Shown here piece by piece: positions 24,143 through 34,010 of a stretch of DNA of 64,000 nucleotides. Position 1 is the stretch's first letter, and each line of letters begins with the position of its first letter. A program made the position numbers and the translations under genes. This DNA is from Lachnospiraceae bacterium MD335 (GTDB lineage Bacteria > Bacillota > Clostridia > Lachnospirales > Lachnospiraceae), in assembly GCA_000403335.2 (NCBI GenBank), contig KE159630.1, forward strand, positions 185,172 through 249,171. Reading direction: 5' to 3'. The notes beneath the pieces were generated by a model. That model saw only the letters and a list, made by a program, of their open reading frames with translations, was not told where the DNA came from and ran no database searches.

Positions 24143-26249
24143 TATGGTGATTATCCTGCTGTTTTTTGCCCTGCTCGCGTTTCTATCGACCGGAATATGG
24201 ATAGTTGTCGAGAAAAAGGCGGACAGATGCAGTTCTGCCATGCAGTGGGTAAGGACAGGCATTTTCTTTTTTCACGGCTTTTATTTTGCGGCATCTGCCG
24301 TGAAGTATTTGATTGGAAATTGGGAAGATACGCTGTTAGAGAGCTTTTGGGACATGGGAATACACACGTTTGTACATTACGGTGCGCCGCTTGCAGCGGC
24401 GGCGGTGCTTTTTCCGGTGGCTGTCAGTCTTGTTTTTCGGGGCAAATGTGTTCAATTTATTACTCTGCTGAACCAATATGTGTTCTTTGGCGTATTTTTG
24501 CTTTTGCTTAGCAACGGAAAAATAAATAATAAAACCTTTACGTGGTTTTACGCGGCAGGAATCGTCCTTTCGGTCTTGTTTGCTGTCTTTTATAAAAAAG
24601 ACACGACCTTTGCAAACGGCAGGGAGTGCAGAAAAAATGTGCTCGGATTTTTGCCTGTGATTGGCAGCTGGATTGTGATGAACGGGATTTTTCTCCCCAA
24701 TGAGCTGTATTTAACCAATATGGATGAATTTAAAAATGCTTACGCCGGTTTTTTTGGCTCCTTGTTGTTAGGAGCAATTGTTTTAGGGGGCATTGCTGTG
24801 ATTCTTGCAGCGGCAGTTCTGACTGTGCGGTCATTTCATCTTTTTAAACTGCTGCTTTTTGGCATTGTGCTCATGAATTATCTGCAATATATTCTTCTGA
24901 ACGGAAAACTTGATCTGTTAGACGGGAATGAGCAGAAATGGTCTGCGGCATCAATGGCGGTAAATCTAGGGTTGTGGATTGCGATAATTGCAGCTGTTAT
25001 AGCGCTTGGTATAAAGAAGGGAAGGATAATCAGGGTTTATAACGGAATCTGTCTGTATATTATTCTGATACAGCTGGTAACGCTTGGCGTGATGTGTTTG
25101 ACGACTGAGCTGGATAATGCTTCTTACAGGGCGGGGCTTACGGATGAATATTCACTGGAGTTGTCGGGCGGAAACAATATTCTTGTTTTTATTCTTGATA
25201 ATTTTGACAATCGGTGGTTTCAAGAGTTAAAGGCTGAGGATCCGGAGTTTGTTGCACCCTTAAATGACTTTTGCTTTTATGACAATGCAACTTCCCAATT
25301 TGCACATACCAGTACGGCAATTCCATATTTGCTTACGGGAGTTGCGTGGAGTGAGGAGATGGGAGAGCTGTATGGACGTACTGCATATGAGAATAGTGAT
25401 TTTTTGCATGATCTCAGGGAGTGCGGATTTGATGTCGGGATATATACGCATGGAGGGTATCTGACAGAGAAAGAATATGGAGATATTTCAAACTATAGCG
25501 AAGAGATTAAGAGAACGAGCAATGTTTTCAATACCATTTCGACTATGTGGAAATGTTCGATGTATAAAACGCTGCCGTTTGCATTAAAAGATTCATACAT
25601 GTATTATACGGATGAAATCAATGGAATGACGCAGGCGCAGGGGCAGTGGGATATTGACAATGATTTTCCGTTTTATGAAAGTCTGATTGGCGAAGGGTTA
25701 TCCGTAAACGACGCATATGAAAATGCTTTTCGGTTTTATCATATGAGAGGAGCGCATGCGCCCTATTATATGTCGGCTGATTTGAAATTTGACAAATCGG
25801 GAAGAGAGGTTAGCAGAGAGGAACAGGAACGAGGCTGTCTGCGCATTGTGTATGAATATTTGGAACAGTTAAAGGCACTTGATTTGTATGATTCGGCGAC
25901 GATTATCATAACAGCCGACCACGGAAACGGTGTGTCTTATACGAGTGGAGAACAGAGGCCGGAAACGGTTTCCATGCCTGTTTTGCTTGTGAAGGAAGCA
26001 TATCAGACGAGTGATGAGATGCAGGTTCTTCATGCGCCTGTCACGCAAGGGGAAATTCTGCCGACCATCATAAGAGCTGCGGGCGGAGACAGTGCGGCAT
26101 ATGGCGCATGCCTCGACGAAATTCCTATAGATGCGAAACGGGAACGGTCGTATGTGTCCATTTATAAAAATTACATCATACAATATACGATAAACGGTGA
26201 CGCGAATGATATAAACAGTTGGAAGACGAAGAAAGCGGACTTTAAATAA
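24132..26249 (+). CDS. polytopic membrane sulfatase/phosphoglycerol-transferase-like protein
   Basis: A 705-residue protein. About ten membrane helices fill the first 340 residues; an alkaline-phosphatase-superfamily domain follows. It starts with NILVFILDNFD, which carries the metal Asp, then AHTSTAIPYLLTG with the candidate nucleophile Thr393-Ser394-Thr395, and ITADHGNGV (D596, H597). The many helices and the SxAIPxLLTG motif set it apart from the LtaS/MdoB-like pair at 5629-8746, so it may use another donor such as phosphatidylethanolamine, or act as a hydrolase. ATG 24132 follows AAGGGAGG and overlaps the previous gene by 11 bases. Addition of a phospho-substituent to the glycan is inference. 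Confidence 0.8.
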   Translation: MERNMVIILLFFALLAFLSTGIWIVVEKKADRCSSAMQWVRTGIFFFHGFYFAASAVKYLIGNWEDTLLESFWDMGIHTFVHYGAPLAAAAVLFPVAVSLVFRGKCVQFITLLNQYVFFGVFLLLLSNGKINNKTFTWFYAAGIVLSVLFAVFYKKDTTFANGRECRKNVLGFLPVIGSWIVMNGIFLPNELYLTNMDEFKNAYAGFFGSLLLGAIVLGGIAVILAAAVLTVRSFHLFKLLLFGIVLMNYLQYILLNGKLDLLDGNEQKWSAASMAVNLGLWIAIIAAVIALGIKKGRIIRVYNGICLYIILIQLVTLGVMCLTTELDNASYRAGLTDEYSLELSGGNNILVFILDNFDNRWFQELKAEDPEFVAPLNDFCFYDNATSQFAHTSTAIPYLLTGVAWSEEMGELYGRTAYENSDFLHDLRECGFDVGIYTHGGYLTEKEYGDISNYSEEIKRTSNVFNTISTMWKCSMYKTLPFALKDSYMYYTDEINGMTQAQGQWDIDNDFPFYESLIGEGLSVNDAYENAFRFYHMRGAHAPYYMSADLKFDKSGREVSREEQERGCLRIVYEYLEQLKALDLYDSATIIITADHGNGVSYTSGEQRPETVSMPVLLVKEAYQTSDEMQVLHAPVTQGEILPTIIRAAGGDSAAYGACLDEIPIDAKRERSYVSIYKNYIIQYTINGDANDINSWKTKKADFK

Positions 26250-26306
26250 GAATCCGCGAATAGGTTAAACGGGCACAAAGTCGCAGACTGGGAAGGGAAT
26301 GTGGTT

Positions 26307-27977
26307 GTGAATATGAAATATCGTGATGATAAAAATAAATCCAATACAAATACTTTATATGCAGCCGCTATGCTTATCGGCGCGTTCTGCTTTCTTGCAG
26401 TTTACGGTTTTCGTGTCCTGAACCCGCTTTATGACGATTGGCTTTTAAACAGGGGAGATTTGACGCAGCATTATTTGGGCTGGTGTTTTTTCCGCGAAGG
26501 CGCCTGGCGGTTTCCGTTTGGTCTGACGGACAGGTTAGCGTATCCTGACTGCAGTTCGGTAATCTTTACGGATTCAATACCGCTTTTTGCCGTGTTTTTT
26601 AAGCTGCTGTCGCCTGTTTTGCCGCAGACGTTTCAGTATTTCGGATGGTGGGGTCTTGCTTGTTTTATGCTTCAGGGGCTGTTTGCGGCGAAGATTTTGC
26701 GGGAGCTTGGGGTAGGAAAGCTGCAAACGCTTATCAGCAGCGTCTTTTTTATCCTGTCTCCTGTCGTGATTGAGAAAATGTTCCGCCATACGGCGCTTGG
26801 CGGGCACTGGATTATCCTTGCGGCGATTTATCTGTTTGTACGCCATCGAAAAATCTATACGGATGTGAAACGGACGGCGCTGTACTGGGGACTTGTCGGT
26901 GCGTATATCGGTTCGGTCCATATGTATCTGCTGCCGATGTGCGGTGCGTTTCTGTGCGGTTTTGTGCTTTGCAGTCTGTTAAAAAAGGCACGGCTGAAAA
27001 CGAAAATAAGCTACCTGCTGCCCGGTGCGGCATTTGGGCTGGGACTGTTTGTCTGTACGTATGTGCTCGGCGGTTTTTCCACGCGGGCGGATGCGGGAAG
27101 CAATGATTTGGGAGAATTCAGTTTTAATTTAAACGGCTTTTTCAATGCGAAGGGTTACTCACGCTTTTTTCCGGCGCTTTCGACGTACCGCGACGGGCAG
27201 TATGAGGGCTTTGCGTATTTAGGGCTTGGCGTGTATTTGCTGCTTGCGGCGGCGCTTGTCTATGTCGTGCGTTTGGCTTTAAAGCGTGTGCGGTTTGCAC
27301 AGCGCAAGGATAAGGCGGATTTTATTTTGTATGGAACGGTAGTTATTCTGATGTCTGTCGGGCTGATTCTGTTTGCGGCGTCTCCGGAGGTGACGTTTGG
27401 CGATAAGCTTTTGTTTGTGCTGACGGACAGCAGTACGCTGACACACTATTGGGGGATGTTCCGCTCGTCGGGCAGGATTGTGTGGCCGGTATGCTATCTG
27501 ATCATGATTGGTGCGGTTGTCTGCTGTGACAGGTTGATTTCTCAAAAGCGCATAGCGGCGGCAGTGCTTGCAGTGTGTGTATGCGTACAAATGTTTGACA
27601 TCAGCGGGAAGCTTATAGCGCAGCACAAGACCTTTGCGGGTGCGGTGACATACGAATCACCGCTCAAAAGTGATGTTTGGACGCGGCTTTCAAAAAGCGG
27701 CGCGTTTTCGCATATCGTTTGGGTATCGCATAATATTGACAACAATGGTATAATGCATATAGCAAAGTTTGCCTACGACAATGGGCTGACAATGAACAAC
27801 TATTATTTTGCGCGCGGCATCAATGTCAATGAGAATACGGAAAAAAGCCTTGCGCGTAAGGACGCGGACTGTATCTTCATCTTCCGGCGCGACGAGACGC
27901 AGAACATTGCAGAGTACGGACTGCATCTTTACGAGGCGGATGAATACATTGTCGCAACGGTGAATGAGATTGACTAA
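26307..27977 (+). CDS. DUF6311-like membrane protein (predicted GT-C glycosyltransferase)
   Basis: About 556 residues, with about eleven helices and a soluble C-terminal domain of ~130 residues. The first outside loop reads RGDLTQHYLGWCFFREGAWRF, followed by SSVIFTDSIPLFAVFFKLL. I recognise this as DUF6311, a family found in polysaccharide loci and thought to be GT-C-like, with the Asp of RGDLTQH as likely catalytic residue. GTG 26301, GTG 26307 and ATG 26313 are possible starts; GTG 26307 best fits AAGGGA (26293-26298). It is 57 bases after the sulfatase-like gene. The activity has not been shown to my knowledge. Confidence 0.75.
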   Translation: MNMKYRDDKNKSNTNTLYAAAMLIGAFCFLAVYGFRVLNPLYDDWLLNRGDLTQHYLGWCFFREGAWRFPFGLTDRLAYPDCSSVIFTDSIPLFAVFFKLLSPVLPQTFQYFGWWGLACFMLQGLFAAKILRELGVGKLQTLISSVFFILSPVVIEKMFRHTALGGHWIILAAIYLFVRHRKIYTDVKRTALYWGLVGAYIGSVHMYLLPMCGAFLCGFVLCSLLKKARLKTKISYLLPGAAFGLGLFVCTYVLGGFSTRADAGSNDLGEFSFNLNGFFNAKGYSRFFPALSTYRDGQYEGFAYLGLGVYLLLAAALVYVVRLALKRVRFAQRKDKADFILYGTVVILMSVGLILFAASPEVTFGDKLLFVLTDSSTLTHYWGMFRSSGRIVWPVCYLIMIGAVVCCDRLISQKRIAAAVLAVCVCVQMFDISGKLIAQHKTFAGAVTYESPLKSDVWTRLSKSGAFSHIVWVSHNIDNNGIMHIAKFAYDNGLTMNNYYFARGINVNENTEKSLARKDADCIFIFRRDETQNIAEYGLHLYEADEYIVATVNEID

Positions 27978-27997
27978 AAGGTCATATGGAGGAGCAG

Positions 27998-29104
27998 ATG
28001 AAACTTGTAATCGACTGTTTTAAGCAGGTAAAGGGAGCCGGAAAGAGCATCGGCATATACAATCTTGCGCGTCATCTCGTGTGGGAGCTTGCGGGAAAGC
28101 AAAATGCAAAGCAATCCGGTCAAAACGAGATTATTGTGTTGGGAAATTCCTACAATCGGAAGGATTTTGACGTTGCGGGCGTAACGTTTATCGAAATCAA
28201 AAAAAATCCGCTCAGTAAGCTTACCTGTATCAAATGGGAGCTTTTTGACGTGTCCCTGCTTGCAAAAAAGCTGGGAGCGGACAAGGTGCTTTTTCCGCGC
28301 GGATATGCGTCGATGCTGCATTTGACGAAGGAATACGTGATTATCCACGACATGATACCGTTTTATTACCATGAGCATTTCAAAGGCTATTTTAACCGTT
28401 TGGAAAATTTTTATATTATGCGGCGGCTCAAAGCGTCTGCCAGACATGCGGACAAGGTGATTACCATATCGGAGGCGTCGAAGCGCGATATTATGAAATA
28501 TGCGCATGCGGACGAAAAACGGATTACAGTGATTCATAATGGTTATACTCCAATCAAAAAGGAGGTTTATGCTGCGGGTGGGGAGGATTACATCATAGCG
28601 GTCACTTCAAAGCTTCCGCACAAAAACGCTGAGGGAATTGCAAAGGCGTATATGCATTACCGTAAAATTGCGCAGCATCCGCTGCCGCTTGTCGTAATCG
28701 GGACAAACGGTGTGCAGCTTGAGGGCATTGACAGGGAGCTGCAAGGTATTACATGGATTGGATATGTGGAACGCGACGAGGAGCTTCACAGGCTGCTGCA
28801 CAACGCCAAGGCGTTTTTATTCCTTTCGGTTGCGGAAGGGTTTGGGTTTCCGCCGATTGAGGCGATGCAGTTGGAGACGCCGGTGGTGTGTTCAAACATG
28901 AGTTCGCTTCCGGAGGTGGCCGGGGACGCGGCGCTTTTGGTGAATCCACATGATGTGCAGGAGGTGGCACAGGCGCTCATCAGGGTCACAACGGATAGTG
29001 CGTATGCAAAGACGCTTGTGGAAAAGGGATTGCGCAACGCGGAACGTTTTAATTGGGATAAGACGGGAGACAAATACAGAGAGGTGCTGTTTGATGAAGT
29101 TTGA
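27998..29104 (+). CDS. GT4-family glycosyltransferase
   Basis: A 368-residue GT-B enzyme. The N-terminal domain has KGAGKSIGIYNLARHL and YVIIHDMIPFYY; the C-terminal donor domain has VTSKLPHKNAEGIAKAY, the EGFGFPPIEAM motif with the nucleotide-sugar-binding Glu, and SSLPEVAGDAALLVNPHD. This pattern is typical of GT4 enzymes such as mannosyl- and rhamnosyltransferases. It is cytoplasmic or weakly membrane-bound and uses a nucleotide sugar. ATG 27998 follows GGAGG by 5 bases; its end overlaps the next gene. The sugar transferred cannot be predicted. Confidence 0.9.
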   Translation: MKLVIDCFKQVKGAGKSIGIYNLARHLVWELAGKQNAKQSGQNEIIVLGNSYNRKDFDVAGVTFIEIKKNPLSKLTCIKWELFDVSLLAKKLGADKVLFPRGYASMLHLTKEYVIIHDMIPFYYHEHFKGYFNRLENFYIMRRLKASARHADKVITISEASKRDIMKYAHADEKRITVIHNGYTPIKKEVYAAGGEDYIIAVTSKLPHKNAEGIAKAYMHYRKIAQHPLPLVVIGTNGVQLEGIDRELQGITWIGYVERDEELHRLLHNAKAFLFLSVAEGFGFPPIEAMQLETPVVCSNMSSLPEVAGDAALLVNPHDVQEVAQALIRVTTDSAYAKTLVEKGLRNAERFNWDKTGDKYREVLFDEV

Positions 29105-30668
29105 TATTTTGGCGGTTTTGTATAAAAAAATCCCGAAGCACACGAAAATCTGCCTTTTAACAGGACTGATTGCGGGCTGGGTGACGCATTTTTATATGCT
29201 GACACATAAGCTTGTAAATTGGGATGATGCGAACAATATGAGCGCGTACGGAAGCGGCGACTATCTCGGGCGTTGGTTTTTGAAATACATTCATCCGCTT
29301 GGGAGCGAGCACAGCATTCCGGCGGTGCACGGCGTGCTGTTTATACTGCTGGTTGCGGTTTCGGCGTGCCTTATTCTTGAGATTGTGGGAATTAAGAGTA
29401 CAACGGGGGCGGTTCTCGTTCCGGTAGCGCTGATGACCTTTCCGAGCATGGCAAGCACGATGACGTTTATGTTTATGGCGCATACGTCAGGTCTGGGGAT
29501 TTTCATGGTCGCTCTTGCGGTGTATCTGCTGCGCAGGTACCGGTACGGCAGTATTGCGTGCGGTGCGCTGCTGATCTGCGTGCTTGGCACGTATCAAAGT
29601 TATATCAGCTTTGCGATTACGCTGATGCTTATGGGCATGATTCATGATTTAATCAATAACGACAAGACGTTTCGCGAGGTTTTTCAGGAAGGCATTCTCT
29701 GTGTGATTGTGCTTGGGGTGAGTGTGGCGCTGTATATGTGGCTGTCGCATGTGATTTATCCAAACCTTGACAATGAAACATACGGCGGCGTGGGGAATAT
29801 GGGACAGATTGCGCCTGCGCAGATGCCTGTACTGATTGCGCGCTGCTATAAGCGGTTTTTGGAATTTTTCCTATGGAAGCCTTTCGCATTTATGACCGGC
29901 ACAAAGCAGGCGGCAAATATTGCAGTCTGTGTGCTTGCGGTGGTTTTGTTCATAACACTCGTTATAAAAAAGAAGCTGTATCAGGATATTTTAAAGCTTG
30001 TGCTTTTAATTGTGGTGTGCGGTTTTGTGCCTCTTGCGGCGGCGTTTGTTTATTTTATGGCGCCTGAGGTTGACTATTCGATGCTGATGCTTTATGCGTA
30101 TGTATTGATTGATGTCCTTGTGCTTGCACTTTTGGAGTATTGCCTAAAGGAGTGGGGAAGTGCGCTCCGCGTGGAGAAAATCAAAAAATACATGTGTTAT
30201 TTATTGGCGGCGGCAACTGTTGCCGCAGTTGCGTTAAGCTGTTATACGGATTACCTGCTGACGAACAAGGCATATCTGCGGACGGATTTGGCGTCACAGC
30301 GGGTTGCGTCGTACTTTAACCGCGTGATTGCCTTTGCGGAGACAACAGAGGGCTTTGAGGCGGGGGACGCGCTTACGATACTCGGCGAGTTTTATTATAA
30401 AGACAATCCCTGCAGTGTTGAGATTGATGTGCTGGATTCGGAGGATTTGCGCTCTTTGGATGGCGTGGCATTGGAAAACGGTCTGATTACGTCAGGCGTG
30501 CGGGACAATTTTATCAAGATTTTTGTAGGCTATGAAACAGCGCTGTTAAGCGACGGCGAGAAAAAGGCGATTATGGAGACGCGGGATTATCAGGAAATGA
30601 GCGTTTACCCGTCGGAGGGCAGCGTGAAGAAGATTAACGGCGTATGGGTCGTAAAGCTGTGCGAATAA
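29094..30668 (+). CDS. GtrII-like membrane glycosyltransferase, copy 2
   Basis: A 524-residue polytopic protein of the Glucos_trans_II type, paralogous to the gene at 10240. HKLVNWDDANNMSAYGSGDYLGRWFL matches NKLPNFDDLIGINSFG...NGRWFL of copy 1 in place and character, with the acidic pair in the first outside loop. About ten helices precede an extracellular tail of ~110 residues. The next gene is GtrB-like, so this pair, with a flippase, forms a likely Gtr-type three-component system that attaches a side-chain sugar outside the membrane. It overlaps the GT4 gene by 11 bases. Confidence 0.8.
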   Translation: MKFDILAVLYKKIPKHTKICLLTGLIAGWVTHFYMLTHKLVNWDDANNMSAYGSGDYLGRWFLKYIHPLGSEHSIPAVHGVLFILLVAVSACLILEIVGIKSTTGAVLVPVALMTFPSMASTMTFMFMAHTSGLGIFMVALAVYLLRRYRYGSIACGALLICVLGTYQSYISFAITLMLMGMIHDLINNDKTFREVFQEGILCVIVLGVSVALYMWLSHVIYPNLDNETYGGVGNMGQIAPAQMPVLIARCYKRFLEFFLWKPFAFMTGTKQAANIAVCVLAVVLFITLVIKKKLYQDILKLVLLIVVCGFVPLAAAFVYFMAPEVDYSMLMLYAYVLIDVLVLALLEYCLKEWGSALRVEKIKKYMCYLLAAATVAAVALSCYTDYLLTNKAYLRTDLASQRVASYFNRVIAFAETTEGFEAGDALTILGEFYYKDNPCSVEIDVLDSEDLRSLDGVALENGLITSGVRDNFIKIFVGYETALLSDGEKKAIMETRDYQEMSVYPSEGSVKKINGVWVVKLCE

Positions 30669-30744
30669 ATTTTGTTGTCATTTGGGACGGGATTGTATTA
30701 TGATAGAAGGAGAGCAAAAGATTACCGGCAGAAGGGGTGGAACA

Positions 30745-31740
30745 GTGGAAGAAAACAGAAAAAAAGGGATACTTTACATTGTAGTGCCCTGTTATAATGA
30801 GGAGGAGGCGCTTTTGACCTCGGCAAAGTCCCTTTTGGACAAGCTGGGTGCACTTAGGGAGAGCGGGATTGTTTCGGAGAAAAGCCGTATCGTTTTTGTG
30901 GATGACGGTTCAAGAGACAAAACGTGGGAGCTGATTACGCAGCTGTATCATGAGCATTGGGAGATAACGGGGCTGCGGTTTGCCCACAACAGAGGTCATC
31001 AGAACGCAATTCTTGCAGGCATGCTGTACGCGAAGGATTACTGTGATTACACGATTACCATTGATGCGGATTTACAGCAGGATATTAATGCGCTTTCATT
31101 GTTTATAGAGGAATATGAGAGCGGGAGCGAGGTCGTTTTCGGAGTCCGCAATTCGAGAAATACGGACGGCTTTTTTAAGCGGCTTTCCGCGACGGTGTTT
31201 TATAAAGTAATGCGGTTTATGGGCGCGAATATTTATGAAAATTCTGCGGATTACCGTCTTATGAGTGCGAAGGCGCTTGATGCGCTTTCAGAGTACGGTG
31301 AGGTTAACTTATTTCTCAGGGGGATTATACCGGATATTGGACTGAAGTCCTCTGTCGTGCATTTTGATGTGTTTCCAAGAATGCAGGGAGAGTCGAAGTA
31401 TTCGCTGTCAAAGATGATGACTTTGGCGGCGGACGGCGTTACGTCTTTTAGCATTAAGCCGATCCGGATGGTGTTCGGCATGGGCATTTTGGCGCTGCTT
31501 GTGGGAGTTGGCATGGTTATCCACATTGTGTACGAACATTATTTCGGATATACGATTGACGGCTGGTCATCCATTCTGATGTCTATTTGGGTGCTTGGCG
31601 GGGCAGTTCTGCTGTCGCTTGGCATTATCGGGGAATATGTGGGGCGAAACTATTTGGAAACAAAACGCAGGCCGCGGTATTATTTTTGGGATGTGCTTTC
31701 GCACGATAATACGCAATCAGGAGGAGGAGAAAACTTATGA
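30745..31740 (+). CDS. GtrB/DPM1-like polyprenyl-phosphate glycosyltransferase (GT2)
   Basis: About 331 residues: a GT-A domain followed by two C-terminal membrane helices. Motifs are YIVVPCYNEEEALL, FVDDGSRDKTW, NRGHQNAILAGM and the DADLQQD metal site, then YEHYF between the helices and GRNYLETKRRPRYYF at the end. Family members (GtrB, DPM1) make undecaprenyl-P-hexose from a nucleotide sugar on the cytoplasmic side. The best start is GTG 30745, 7 bases after AAGGGG; ATG 30700 and TTG 30682 would add residues with no counterpart in homologues. It would supply the donor for the GtrII- and GT-C-type proteins nearby. Confidence 0.9.
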   Translation: MEENRKKGILYIVVPCYNEEEALLTSAKSLLDKLGALRESGIVSEKSRIVFVDDGSRDKTWELITQLYHEHWEITGLRFAHNRGHQNAILAGMLYAKDYCDYTITIDADLQQDINALSLFIEEYESGSEVVFGVRNSRNTDGFFKRLSATVFYKVMRFMGANIYENSADYRLMSAKALDALSEYGEVNLFLRGIIPDIGLKSSVVHFDVFPRMQGESKYSLSKMMTLAADGVTSFSIKPIRMVFGMGILALLVGVGMVIHIVYEHYFGYTIDGWSSILMSIWVLGGAVLLSLGIIGEYVGRNYLETKRRPRYYFWDVLSHDNTQSGGGENL

Positions 31741-32534
31741 TCGCATTGGCAGGATACACGGGATTTGTAGGCAGCAATATTTATGTGCGTGCCAGTAACC
31801 GTATAGACGGCATCTTTAATACACAAAATATAGAAAAGGCATACGGCTTGGAACCGGATGTGCTGATTTTTGCAGGACTCAAGCCTGACAGAAGGCTTGC
31901 GGAGCGGGCGCCGTACCAGCATTTGGAGATGGTGCTTGCAGCGCAGGAGACGATTAAAAAGATTAATCCGTATAAGCTTGTGCTGATTTCGAGTACGGAA
32001 GTATACAAAAATCCGGTCGGCGTGGACGAGGAAAACTCGGTGTTTGCGGTCGGAAGCGATAAAGTCGATAAAAAGGAAGTTCTGCCGTACAACTTAAACC
32101 GCTATTATTTTGAGGAATGGGCACGTAAAAATTATCCGAATGCGTTGATTTTACGGCTTGCGACGCCGTATGGGCTTAATTTCAAGCATAATCGGATTAA
32201 AAAGTTTGCCGATGAGCGCGCGATGCAGGAGATTGACAGTGCGGGCACGTATCAGTTTTACCCGCTCAGCCGCATTTGGGAGGATATTCAGACGGCGCTT
32301 GCAGAACAACTGACGCTTGTGAACTTTACATCGGAGCCGATAACGGCAGGAGAGCTATATCGCTGTCTGACTGGAAAAGAGCTTCCTTTGAAGACGGCAA
32401 AAGATACCATAAAGAAGAAGCTGGAAACGCATGATGTAATGTCGGTGCATGCTCCAAAATTTGGCGGCAGCGGGAATTACATATGCACGAAAAGTGAGAT
32501 ATTGGGAAGCATCGGGCAGTTTGCCGATCTGTAA
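31737..32534 (+). CDS. NAD(P)-dependent epimerase/dehydratase-family protein (SDR)
   Basis: A 265-residue extended-type SDR, shorter than the usual 300-330. The N-terminal GYTGFVGSN gives the nucleotide-binding GxxGxxG, LISSTEVY supplies the catalytic Ser/Thr, and the Tyr motif reads YNLNR: the usual Lys of YxxxK is an Arg. Such YxxxR forms occur among uncharacterised sugar-nucleotide reductases and epimerases in capsule loci. It shares an ATGA overlap with the GtrB-like gene. It does not resemble RfbD. A role in making the nucleotide sugar used by the GtrB-like enzyme is a reasonable guess. Confidence 0.8.
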   Translation: MIALAGYTGFVGSNIYVRASNRIDGIFNTQNIEKAYGLEPDVLIFAGLKPDRRLAERAPYQHLEMVLAAQETIKKINPYKLVLISSTEVYKNPVGVDEENSVFAVGSDKVDKKEVLPYNLNRYYFEEWARKNYPNALILRLATPYGLNFKHNRIKKFADERAMQEIDSAGTYQFYPLSRIWEDIQTALAEQLTLVNFTSEPITAGELYRCLTGKELPLKTAKDTIKKKLETHDVMSVHAPKFGGSGNYICTKSEILGSIGQFADL

Positions 32535-32585
32535 CCGGATTTGTACAGGCAGGAGGCAGACTGAGAAAAGGACACGGTTTTAGCA

Positions 32586-34010
32586 ATGGAAAATGTCAGA
32601 AGAAAAAACAAAATGATAGAGATATACAGCGTTTTAATCATGGACCTGTTCTGTGTGCTTGTTTCCTATGCCTGCTCCGTGTATATCCGGTTTCACATTA
32701 TTCACGCAGAGCGGTATCCGAGGGATTTTCACATTACCGTGGGCGCCTATATCATAGTGCTCTGCCTTTTGTACAGTCTGTTTTTGGATGCGAACAGCAA
32801 TTTTTTCTATCGGGGGTGGCTGCGCGAGCTCTATTATACGGTGCGCTATACGCTGATTCTCGTCGTAGGGCTTGTGGTTGTGCTTTACCTCACGCAGCAG
32901 GCGTATGCTTTTTCCCGGTTAATCTACGGTATCTTTTTGGTATTGAACATCCTGATTACGTATGCGGCGCATATGGCGTTTAAGAAGGCGATGTGGAAAT
33001 ACTACAGAAAAAGTGAGAGCAGTACGAAAATGCTGGTGGTAACGCTTGACATTACGGCGGACGAAGTGATTGACAGTCTGATGAAGGGGAAGGAATGGTA
33101 CTATGACATCACGGCGGCGGCGGTTTACGATGCCGACAGGGTGGGAAGCAGCATTCAAAGCGTGCCGGTGGTGGCGTCGAAGGAACGGCTTTACGAGGTT
33201 GTTGTGCAGATGCTTGTGGATGAGGTGTTTATCTGTCTGCCCGGCGTGCCGACGCTTGAGATCCGCGATATGATACAGCGTTTTGAGGAGATGGGGCTGG
33301 TATGCCATTACAATGTGGATATTTTCAGCCGCTCCAATCCAAACACGTACGTACAGAAGATGGCGGGGTACAGCGTCATTTCGTTTGCATTAAAGACGAT
33401 GGATTCGAGAAGGCTTTTGGTAAAGCGTCTGATTGATATTTTGGGAGCGGCGGCAGGACTTGTCATAACGGGTGTTATTACTCCGTTTGTGGCGCTTGCG
33501 ATTAAGCTGGACTCGCCGGGACCCGTGTTTTTTTCGCAGACGCGGGTAGGGAAAAACGGCAGACGTTTTCAAATATGGAAATTCCGTTCCATGTATATTG
33601 ACGCGGAGGTGCGCAAAAAAGAACTGGAGGAAAAGAACGAGGTGAAAGGGCTGATGTTCAAAATGGAGGATGATCCGCGGATTACACGGGTGGGGAAATT
33701 TATCCGAAAGACGAGCATCGACGAGACACCGCAGTTTTTAAACATACTGGTGGGCGATATGAGCCTTGTGGGGACGCGTCCGCCTACGGAGGATGAGTTT
33801 GAGAAGTACAACGGCTATTACAGGAGGCGCATGAGCATTACGCCGGGGCTGACCGGCATGTGGCAGGTGAGCGGCAGAAGCGACATCCGCGATTTTGAGG
33901 AGATTGTGAAGCTTGATTTGGAATATATCGACAACTGGTCTTTGGGGCTTGACATCAAAATCCTGTTTATGACCGTGTTTGCAGTGCTTGGCAGAAAGGG
34001 TTCAAAGTGA
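32586..34010 (+). CDS. polyprenyl-phosphate sugar-1-phosphate transferase (WcaJ/WbaP-like initiating enzyme), copy 1
   Basis: A 474-residue initiating glycosyltransferase. Four N-terminal membrane helices and a Rossmann-like CoA-binding-type segment (about residues 135-250) precede the C-terminal bacterial sugar transferase domain from about residue 280: the membrane re-entrant helix, KLDSPGPVFFSQTRVGKNG, FQIWKFRSM, TSIDETPQFLNIL, GDMSLVGTRPP and TPGLTGMWQVSGRS. It moves a sugar-1-phosphate from a UDP sugar to undecaprenyl phosphate. The next gene is a TagA-like enzyme, so the likely product is a lipid-linked GlcNAc- or hexose-type acceptor. A second enzyme of the same kind begins at the right edge. 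Confidence 0.92.
   Translation: MENVRRKNKMIEIYSVLIMDLFCVLVSYACSVYIRFHIIHAERYPRDFHITVGAYIIVLCLLYSLFLDANSNFFYRGWLRELYYTVRYTLILVVGLVVVLYLTQQAYAFSRLIYGIFLVLNILITYAAHMAFKKAMWKYYRKSESSTKMLVVTLDITADEVIDSLMKGKEWYYDITAAAVYDADRVGSSIQSVPVVASKERLYEVVVQMLVDEVFICLPGVPTLEIRDMIQRFEEMGLVCHYNVDIFSRSNPNTYVQKMAGYSVISFALKTMDSRRLLVKRLIDILGAAAGLVITGVITPFVALAIKLDSPGPVFFSQTRVGKNGRRFQIWKFRSMYIDAEVRKKELEEKNEVKGLMFKMEDDPRITRVGKFIRKTSIDETPQFLNILVGDMSLVGTRPPTEDEFEKYNGYYRRRMSITPGLTGMWQVSGRSDIRDFEEIVKLDLEYIDNWSLGLDIKILFMTVFAVLGRKGSK

Noticed and set aside
31737-32534. SDR as the missing dTDP-4-dehydrorhamnose reductase RfbD
   Set aside because: It lacks the RfbD start (ILVTGxxGQLG type) and has YxxxR rather than the RfbD YxxxK; RfbD is probably outside the window.
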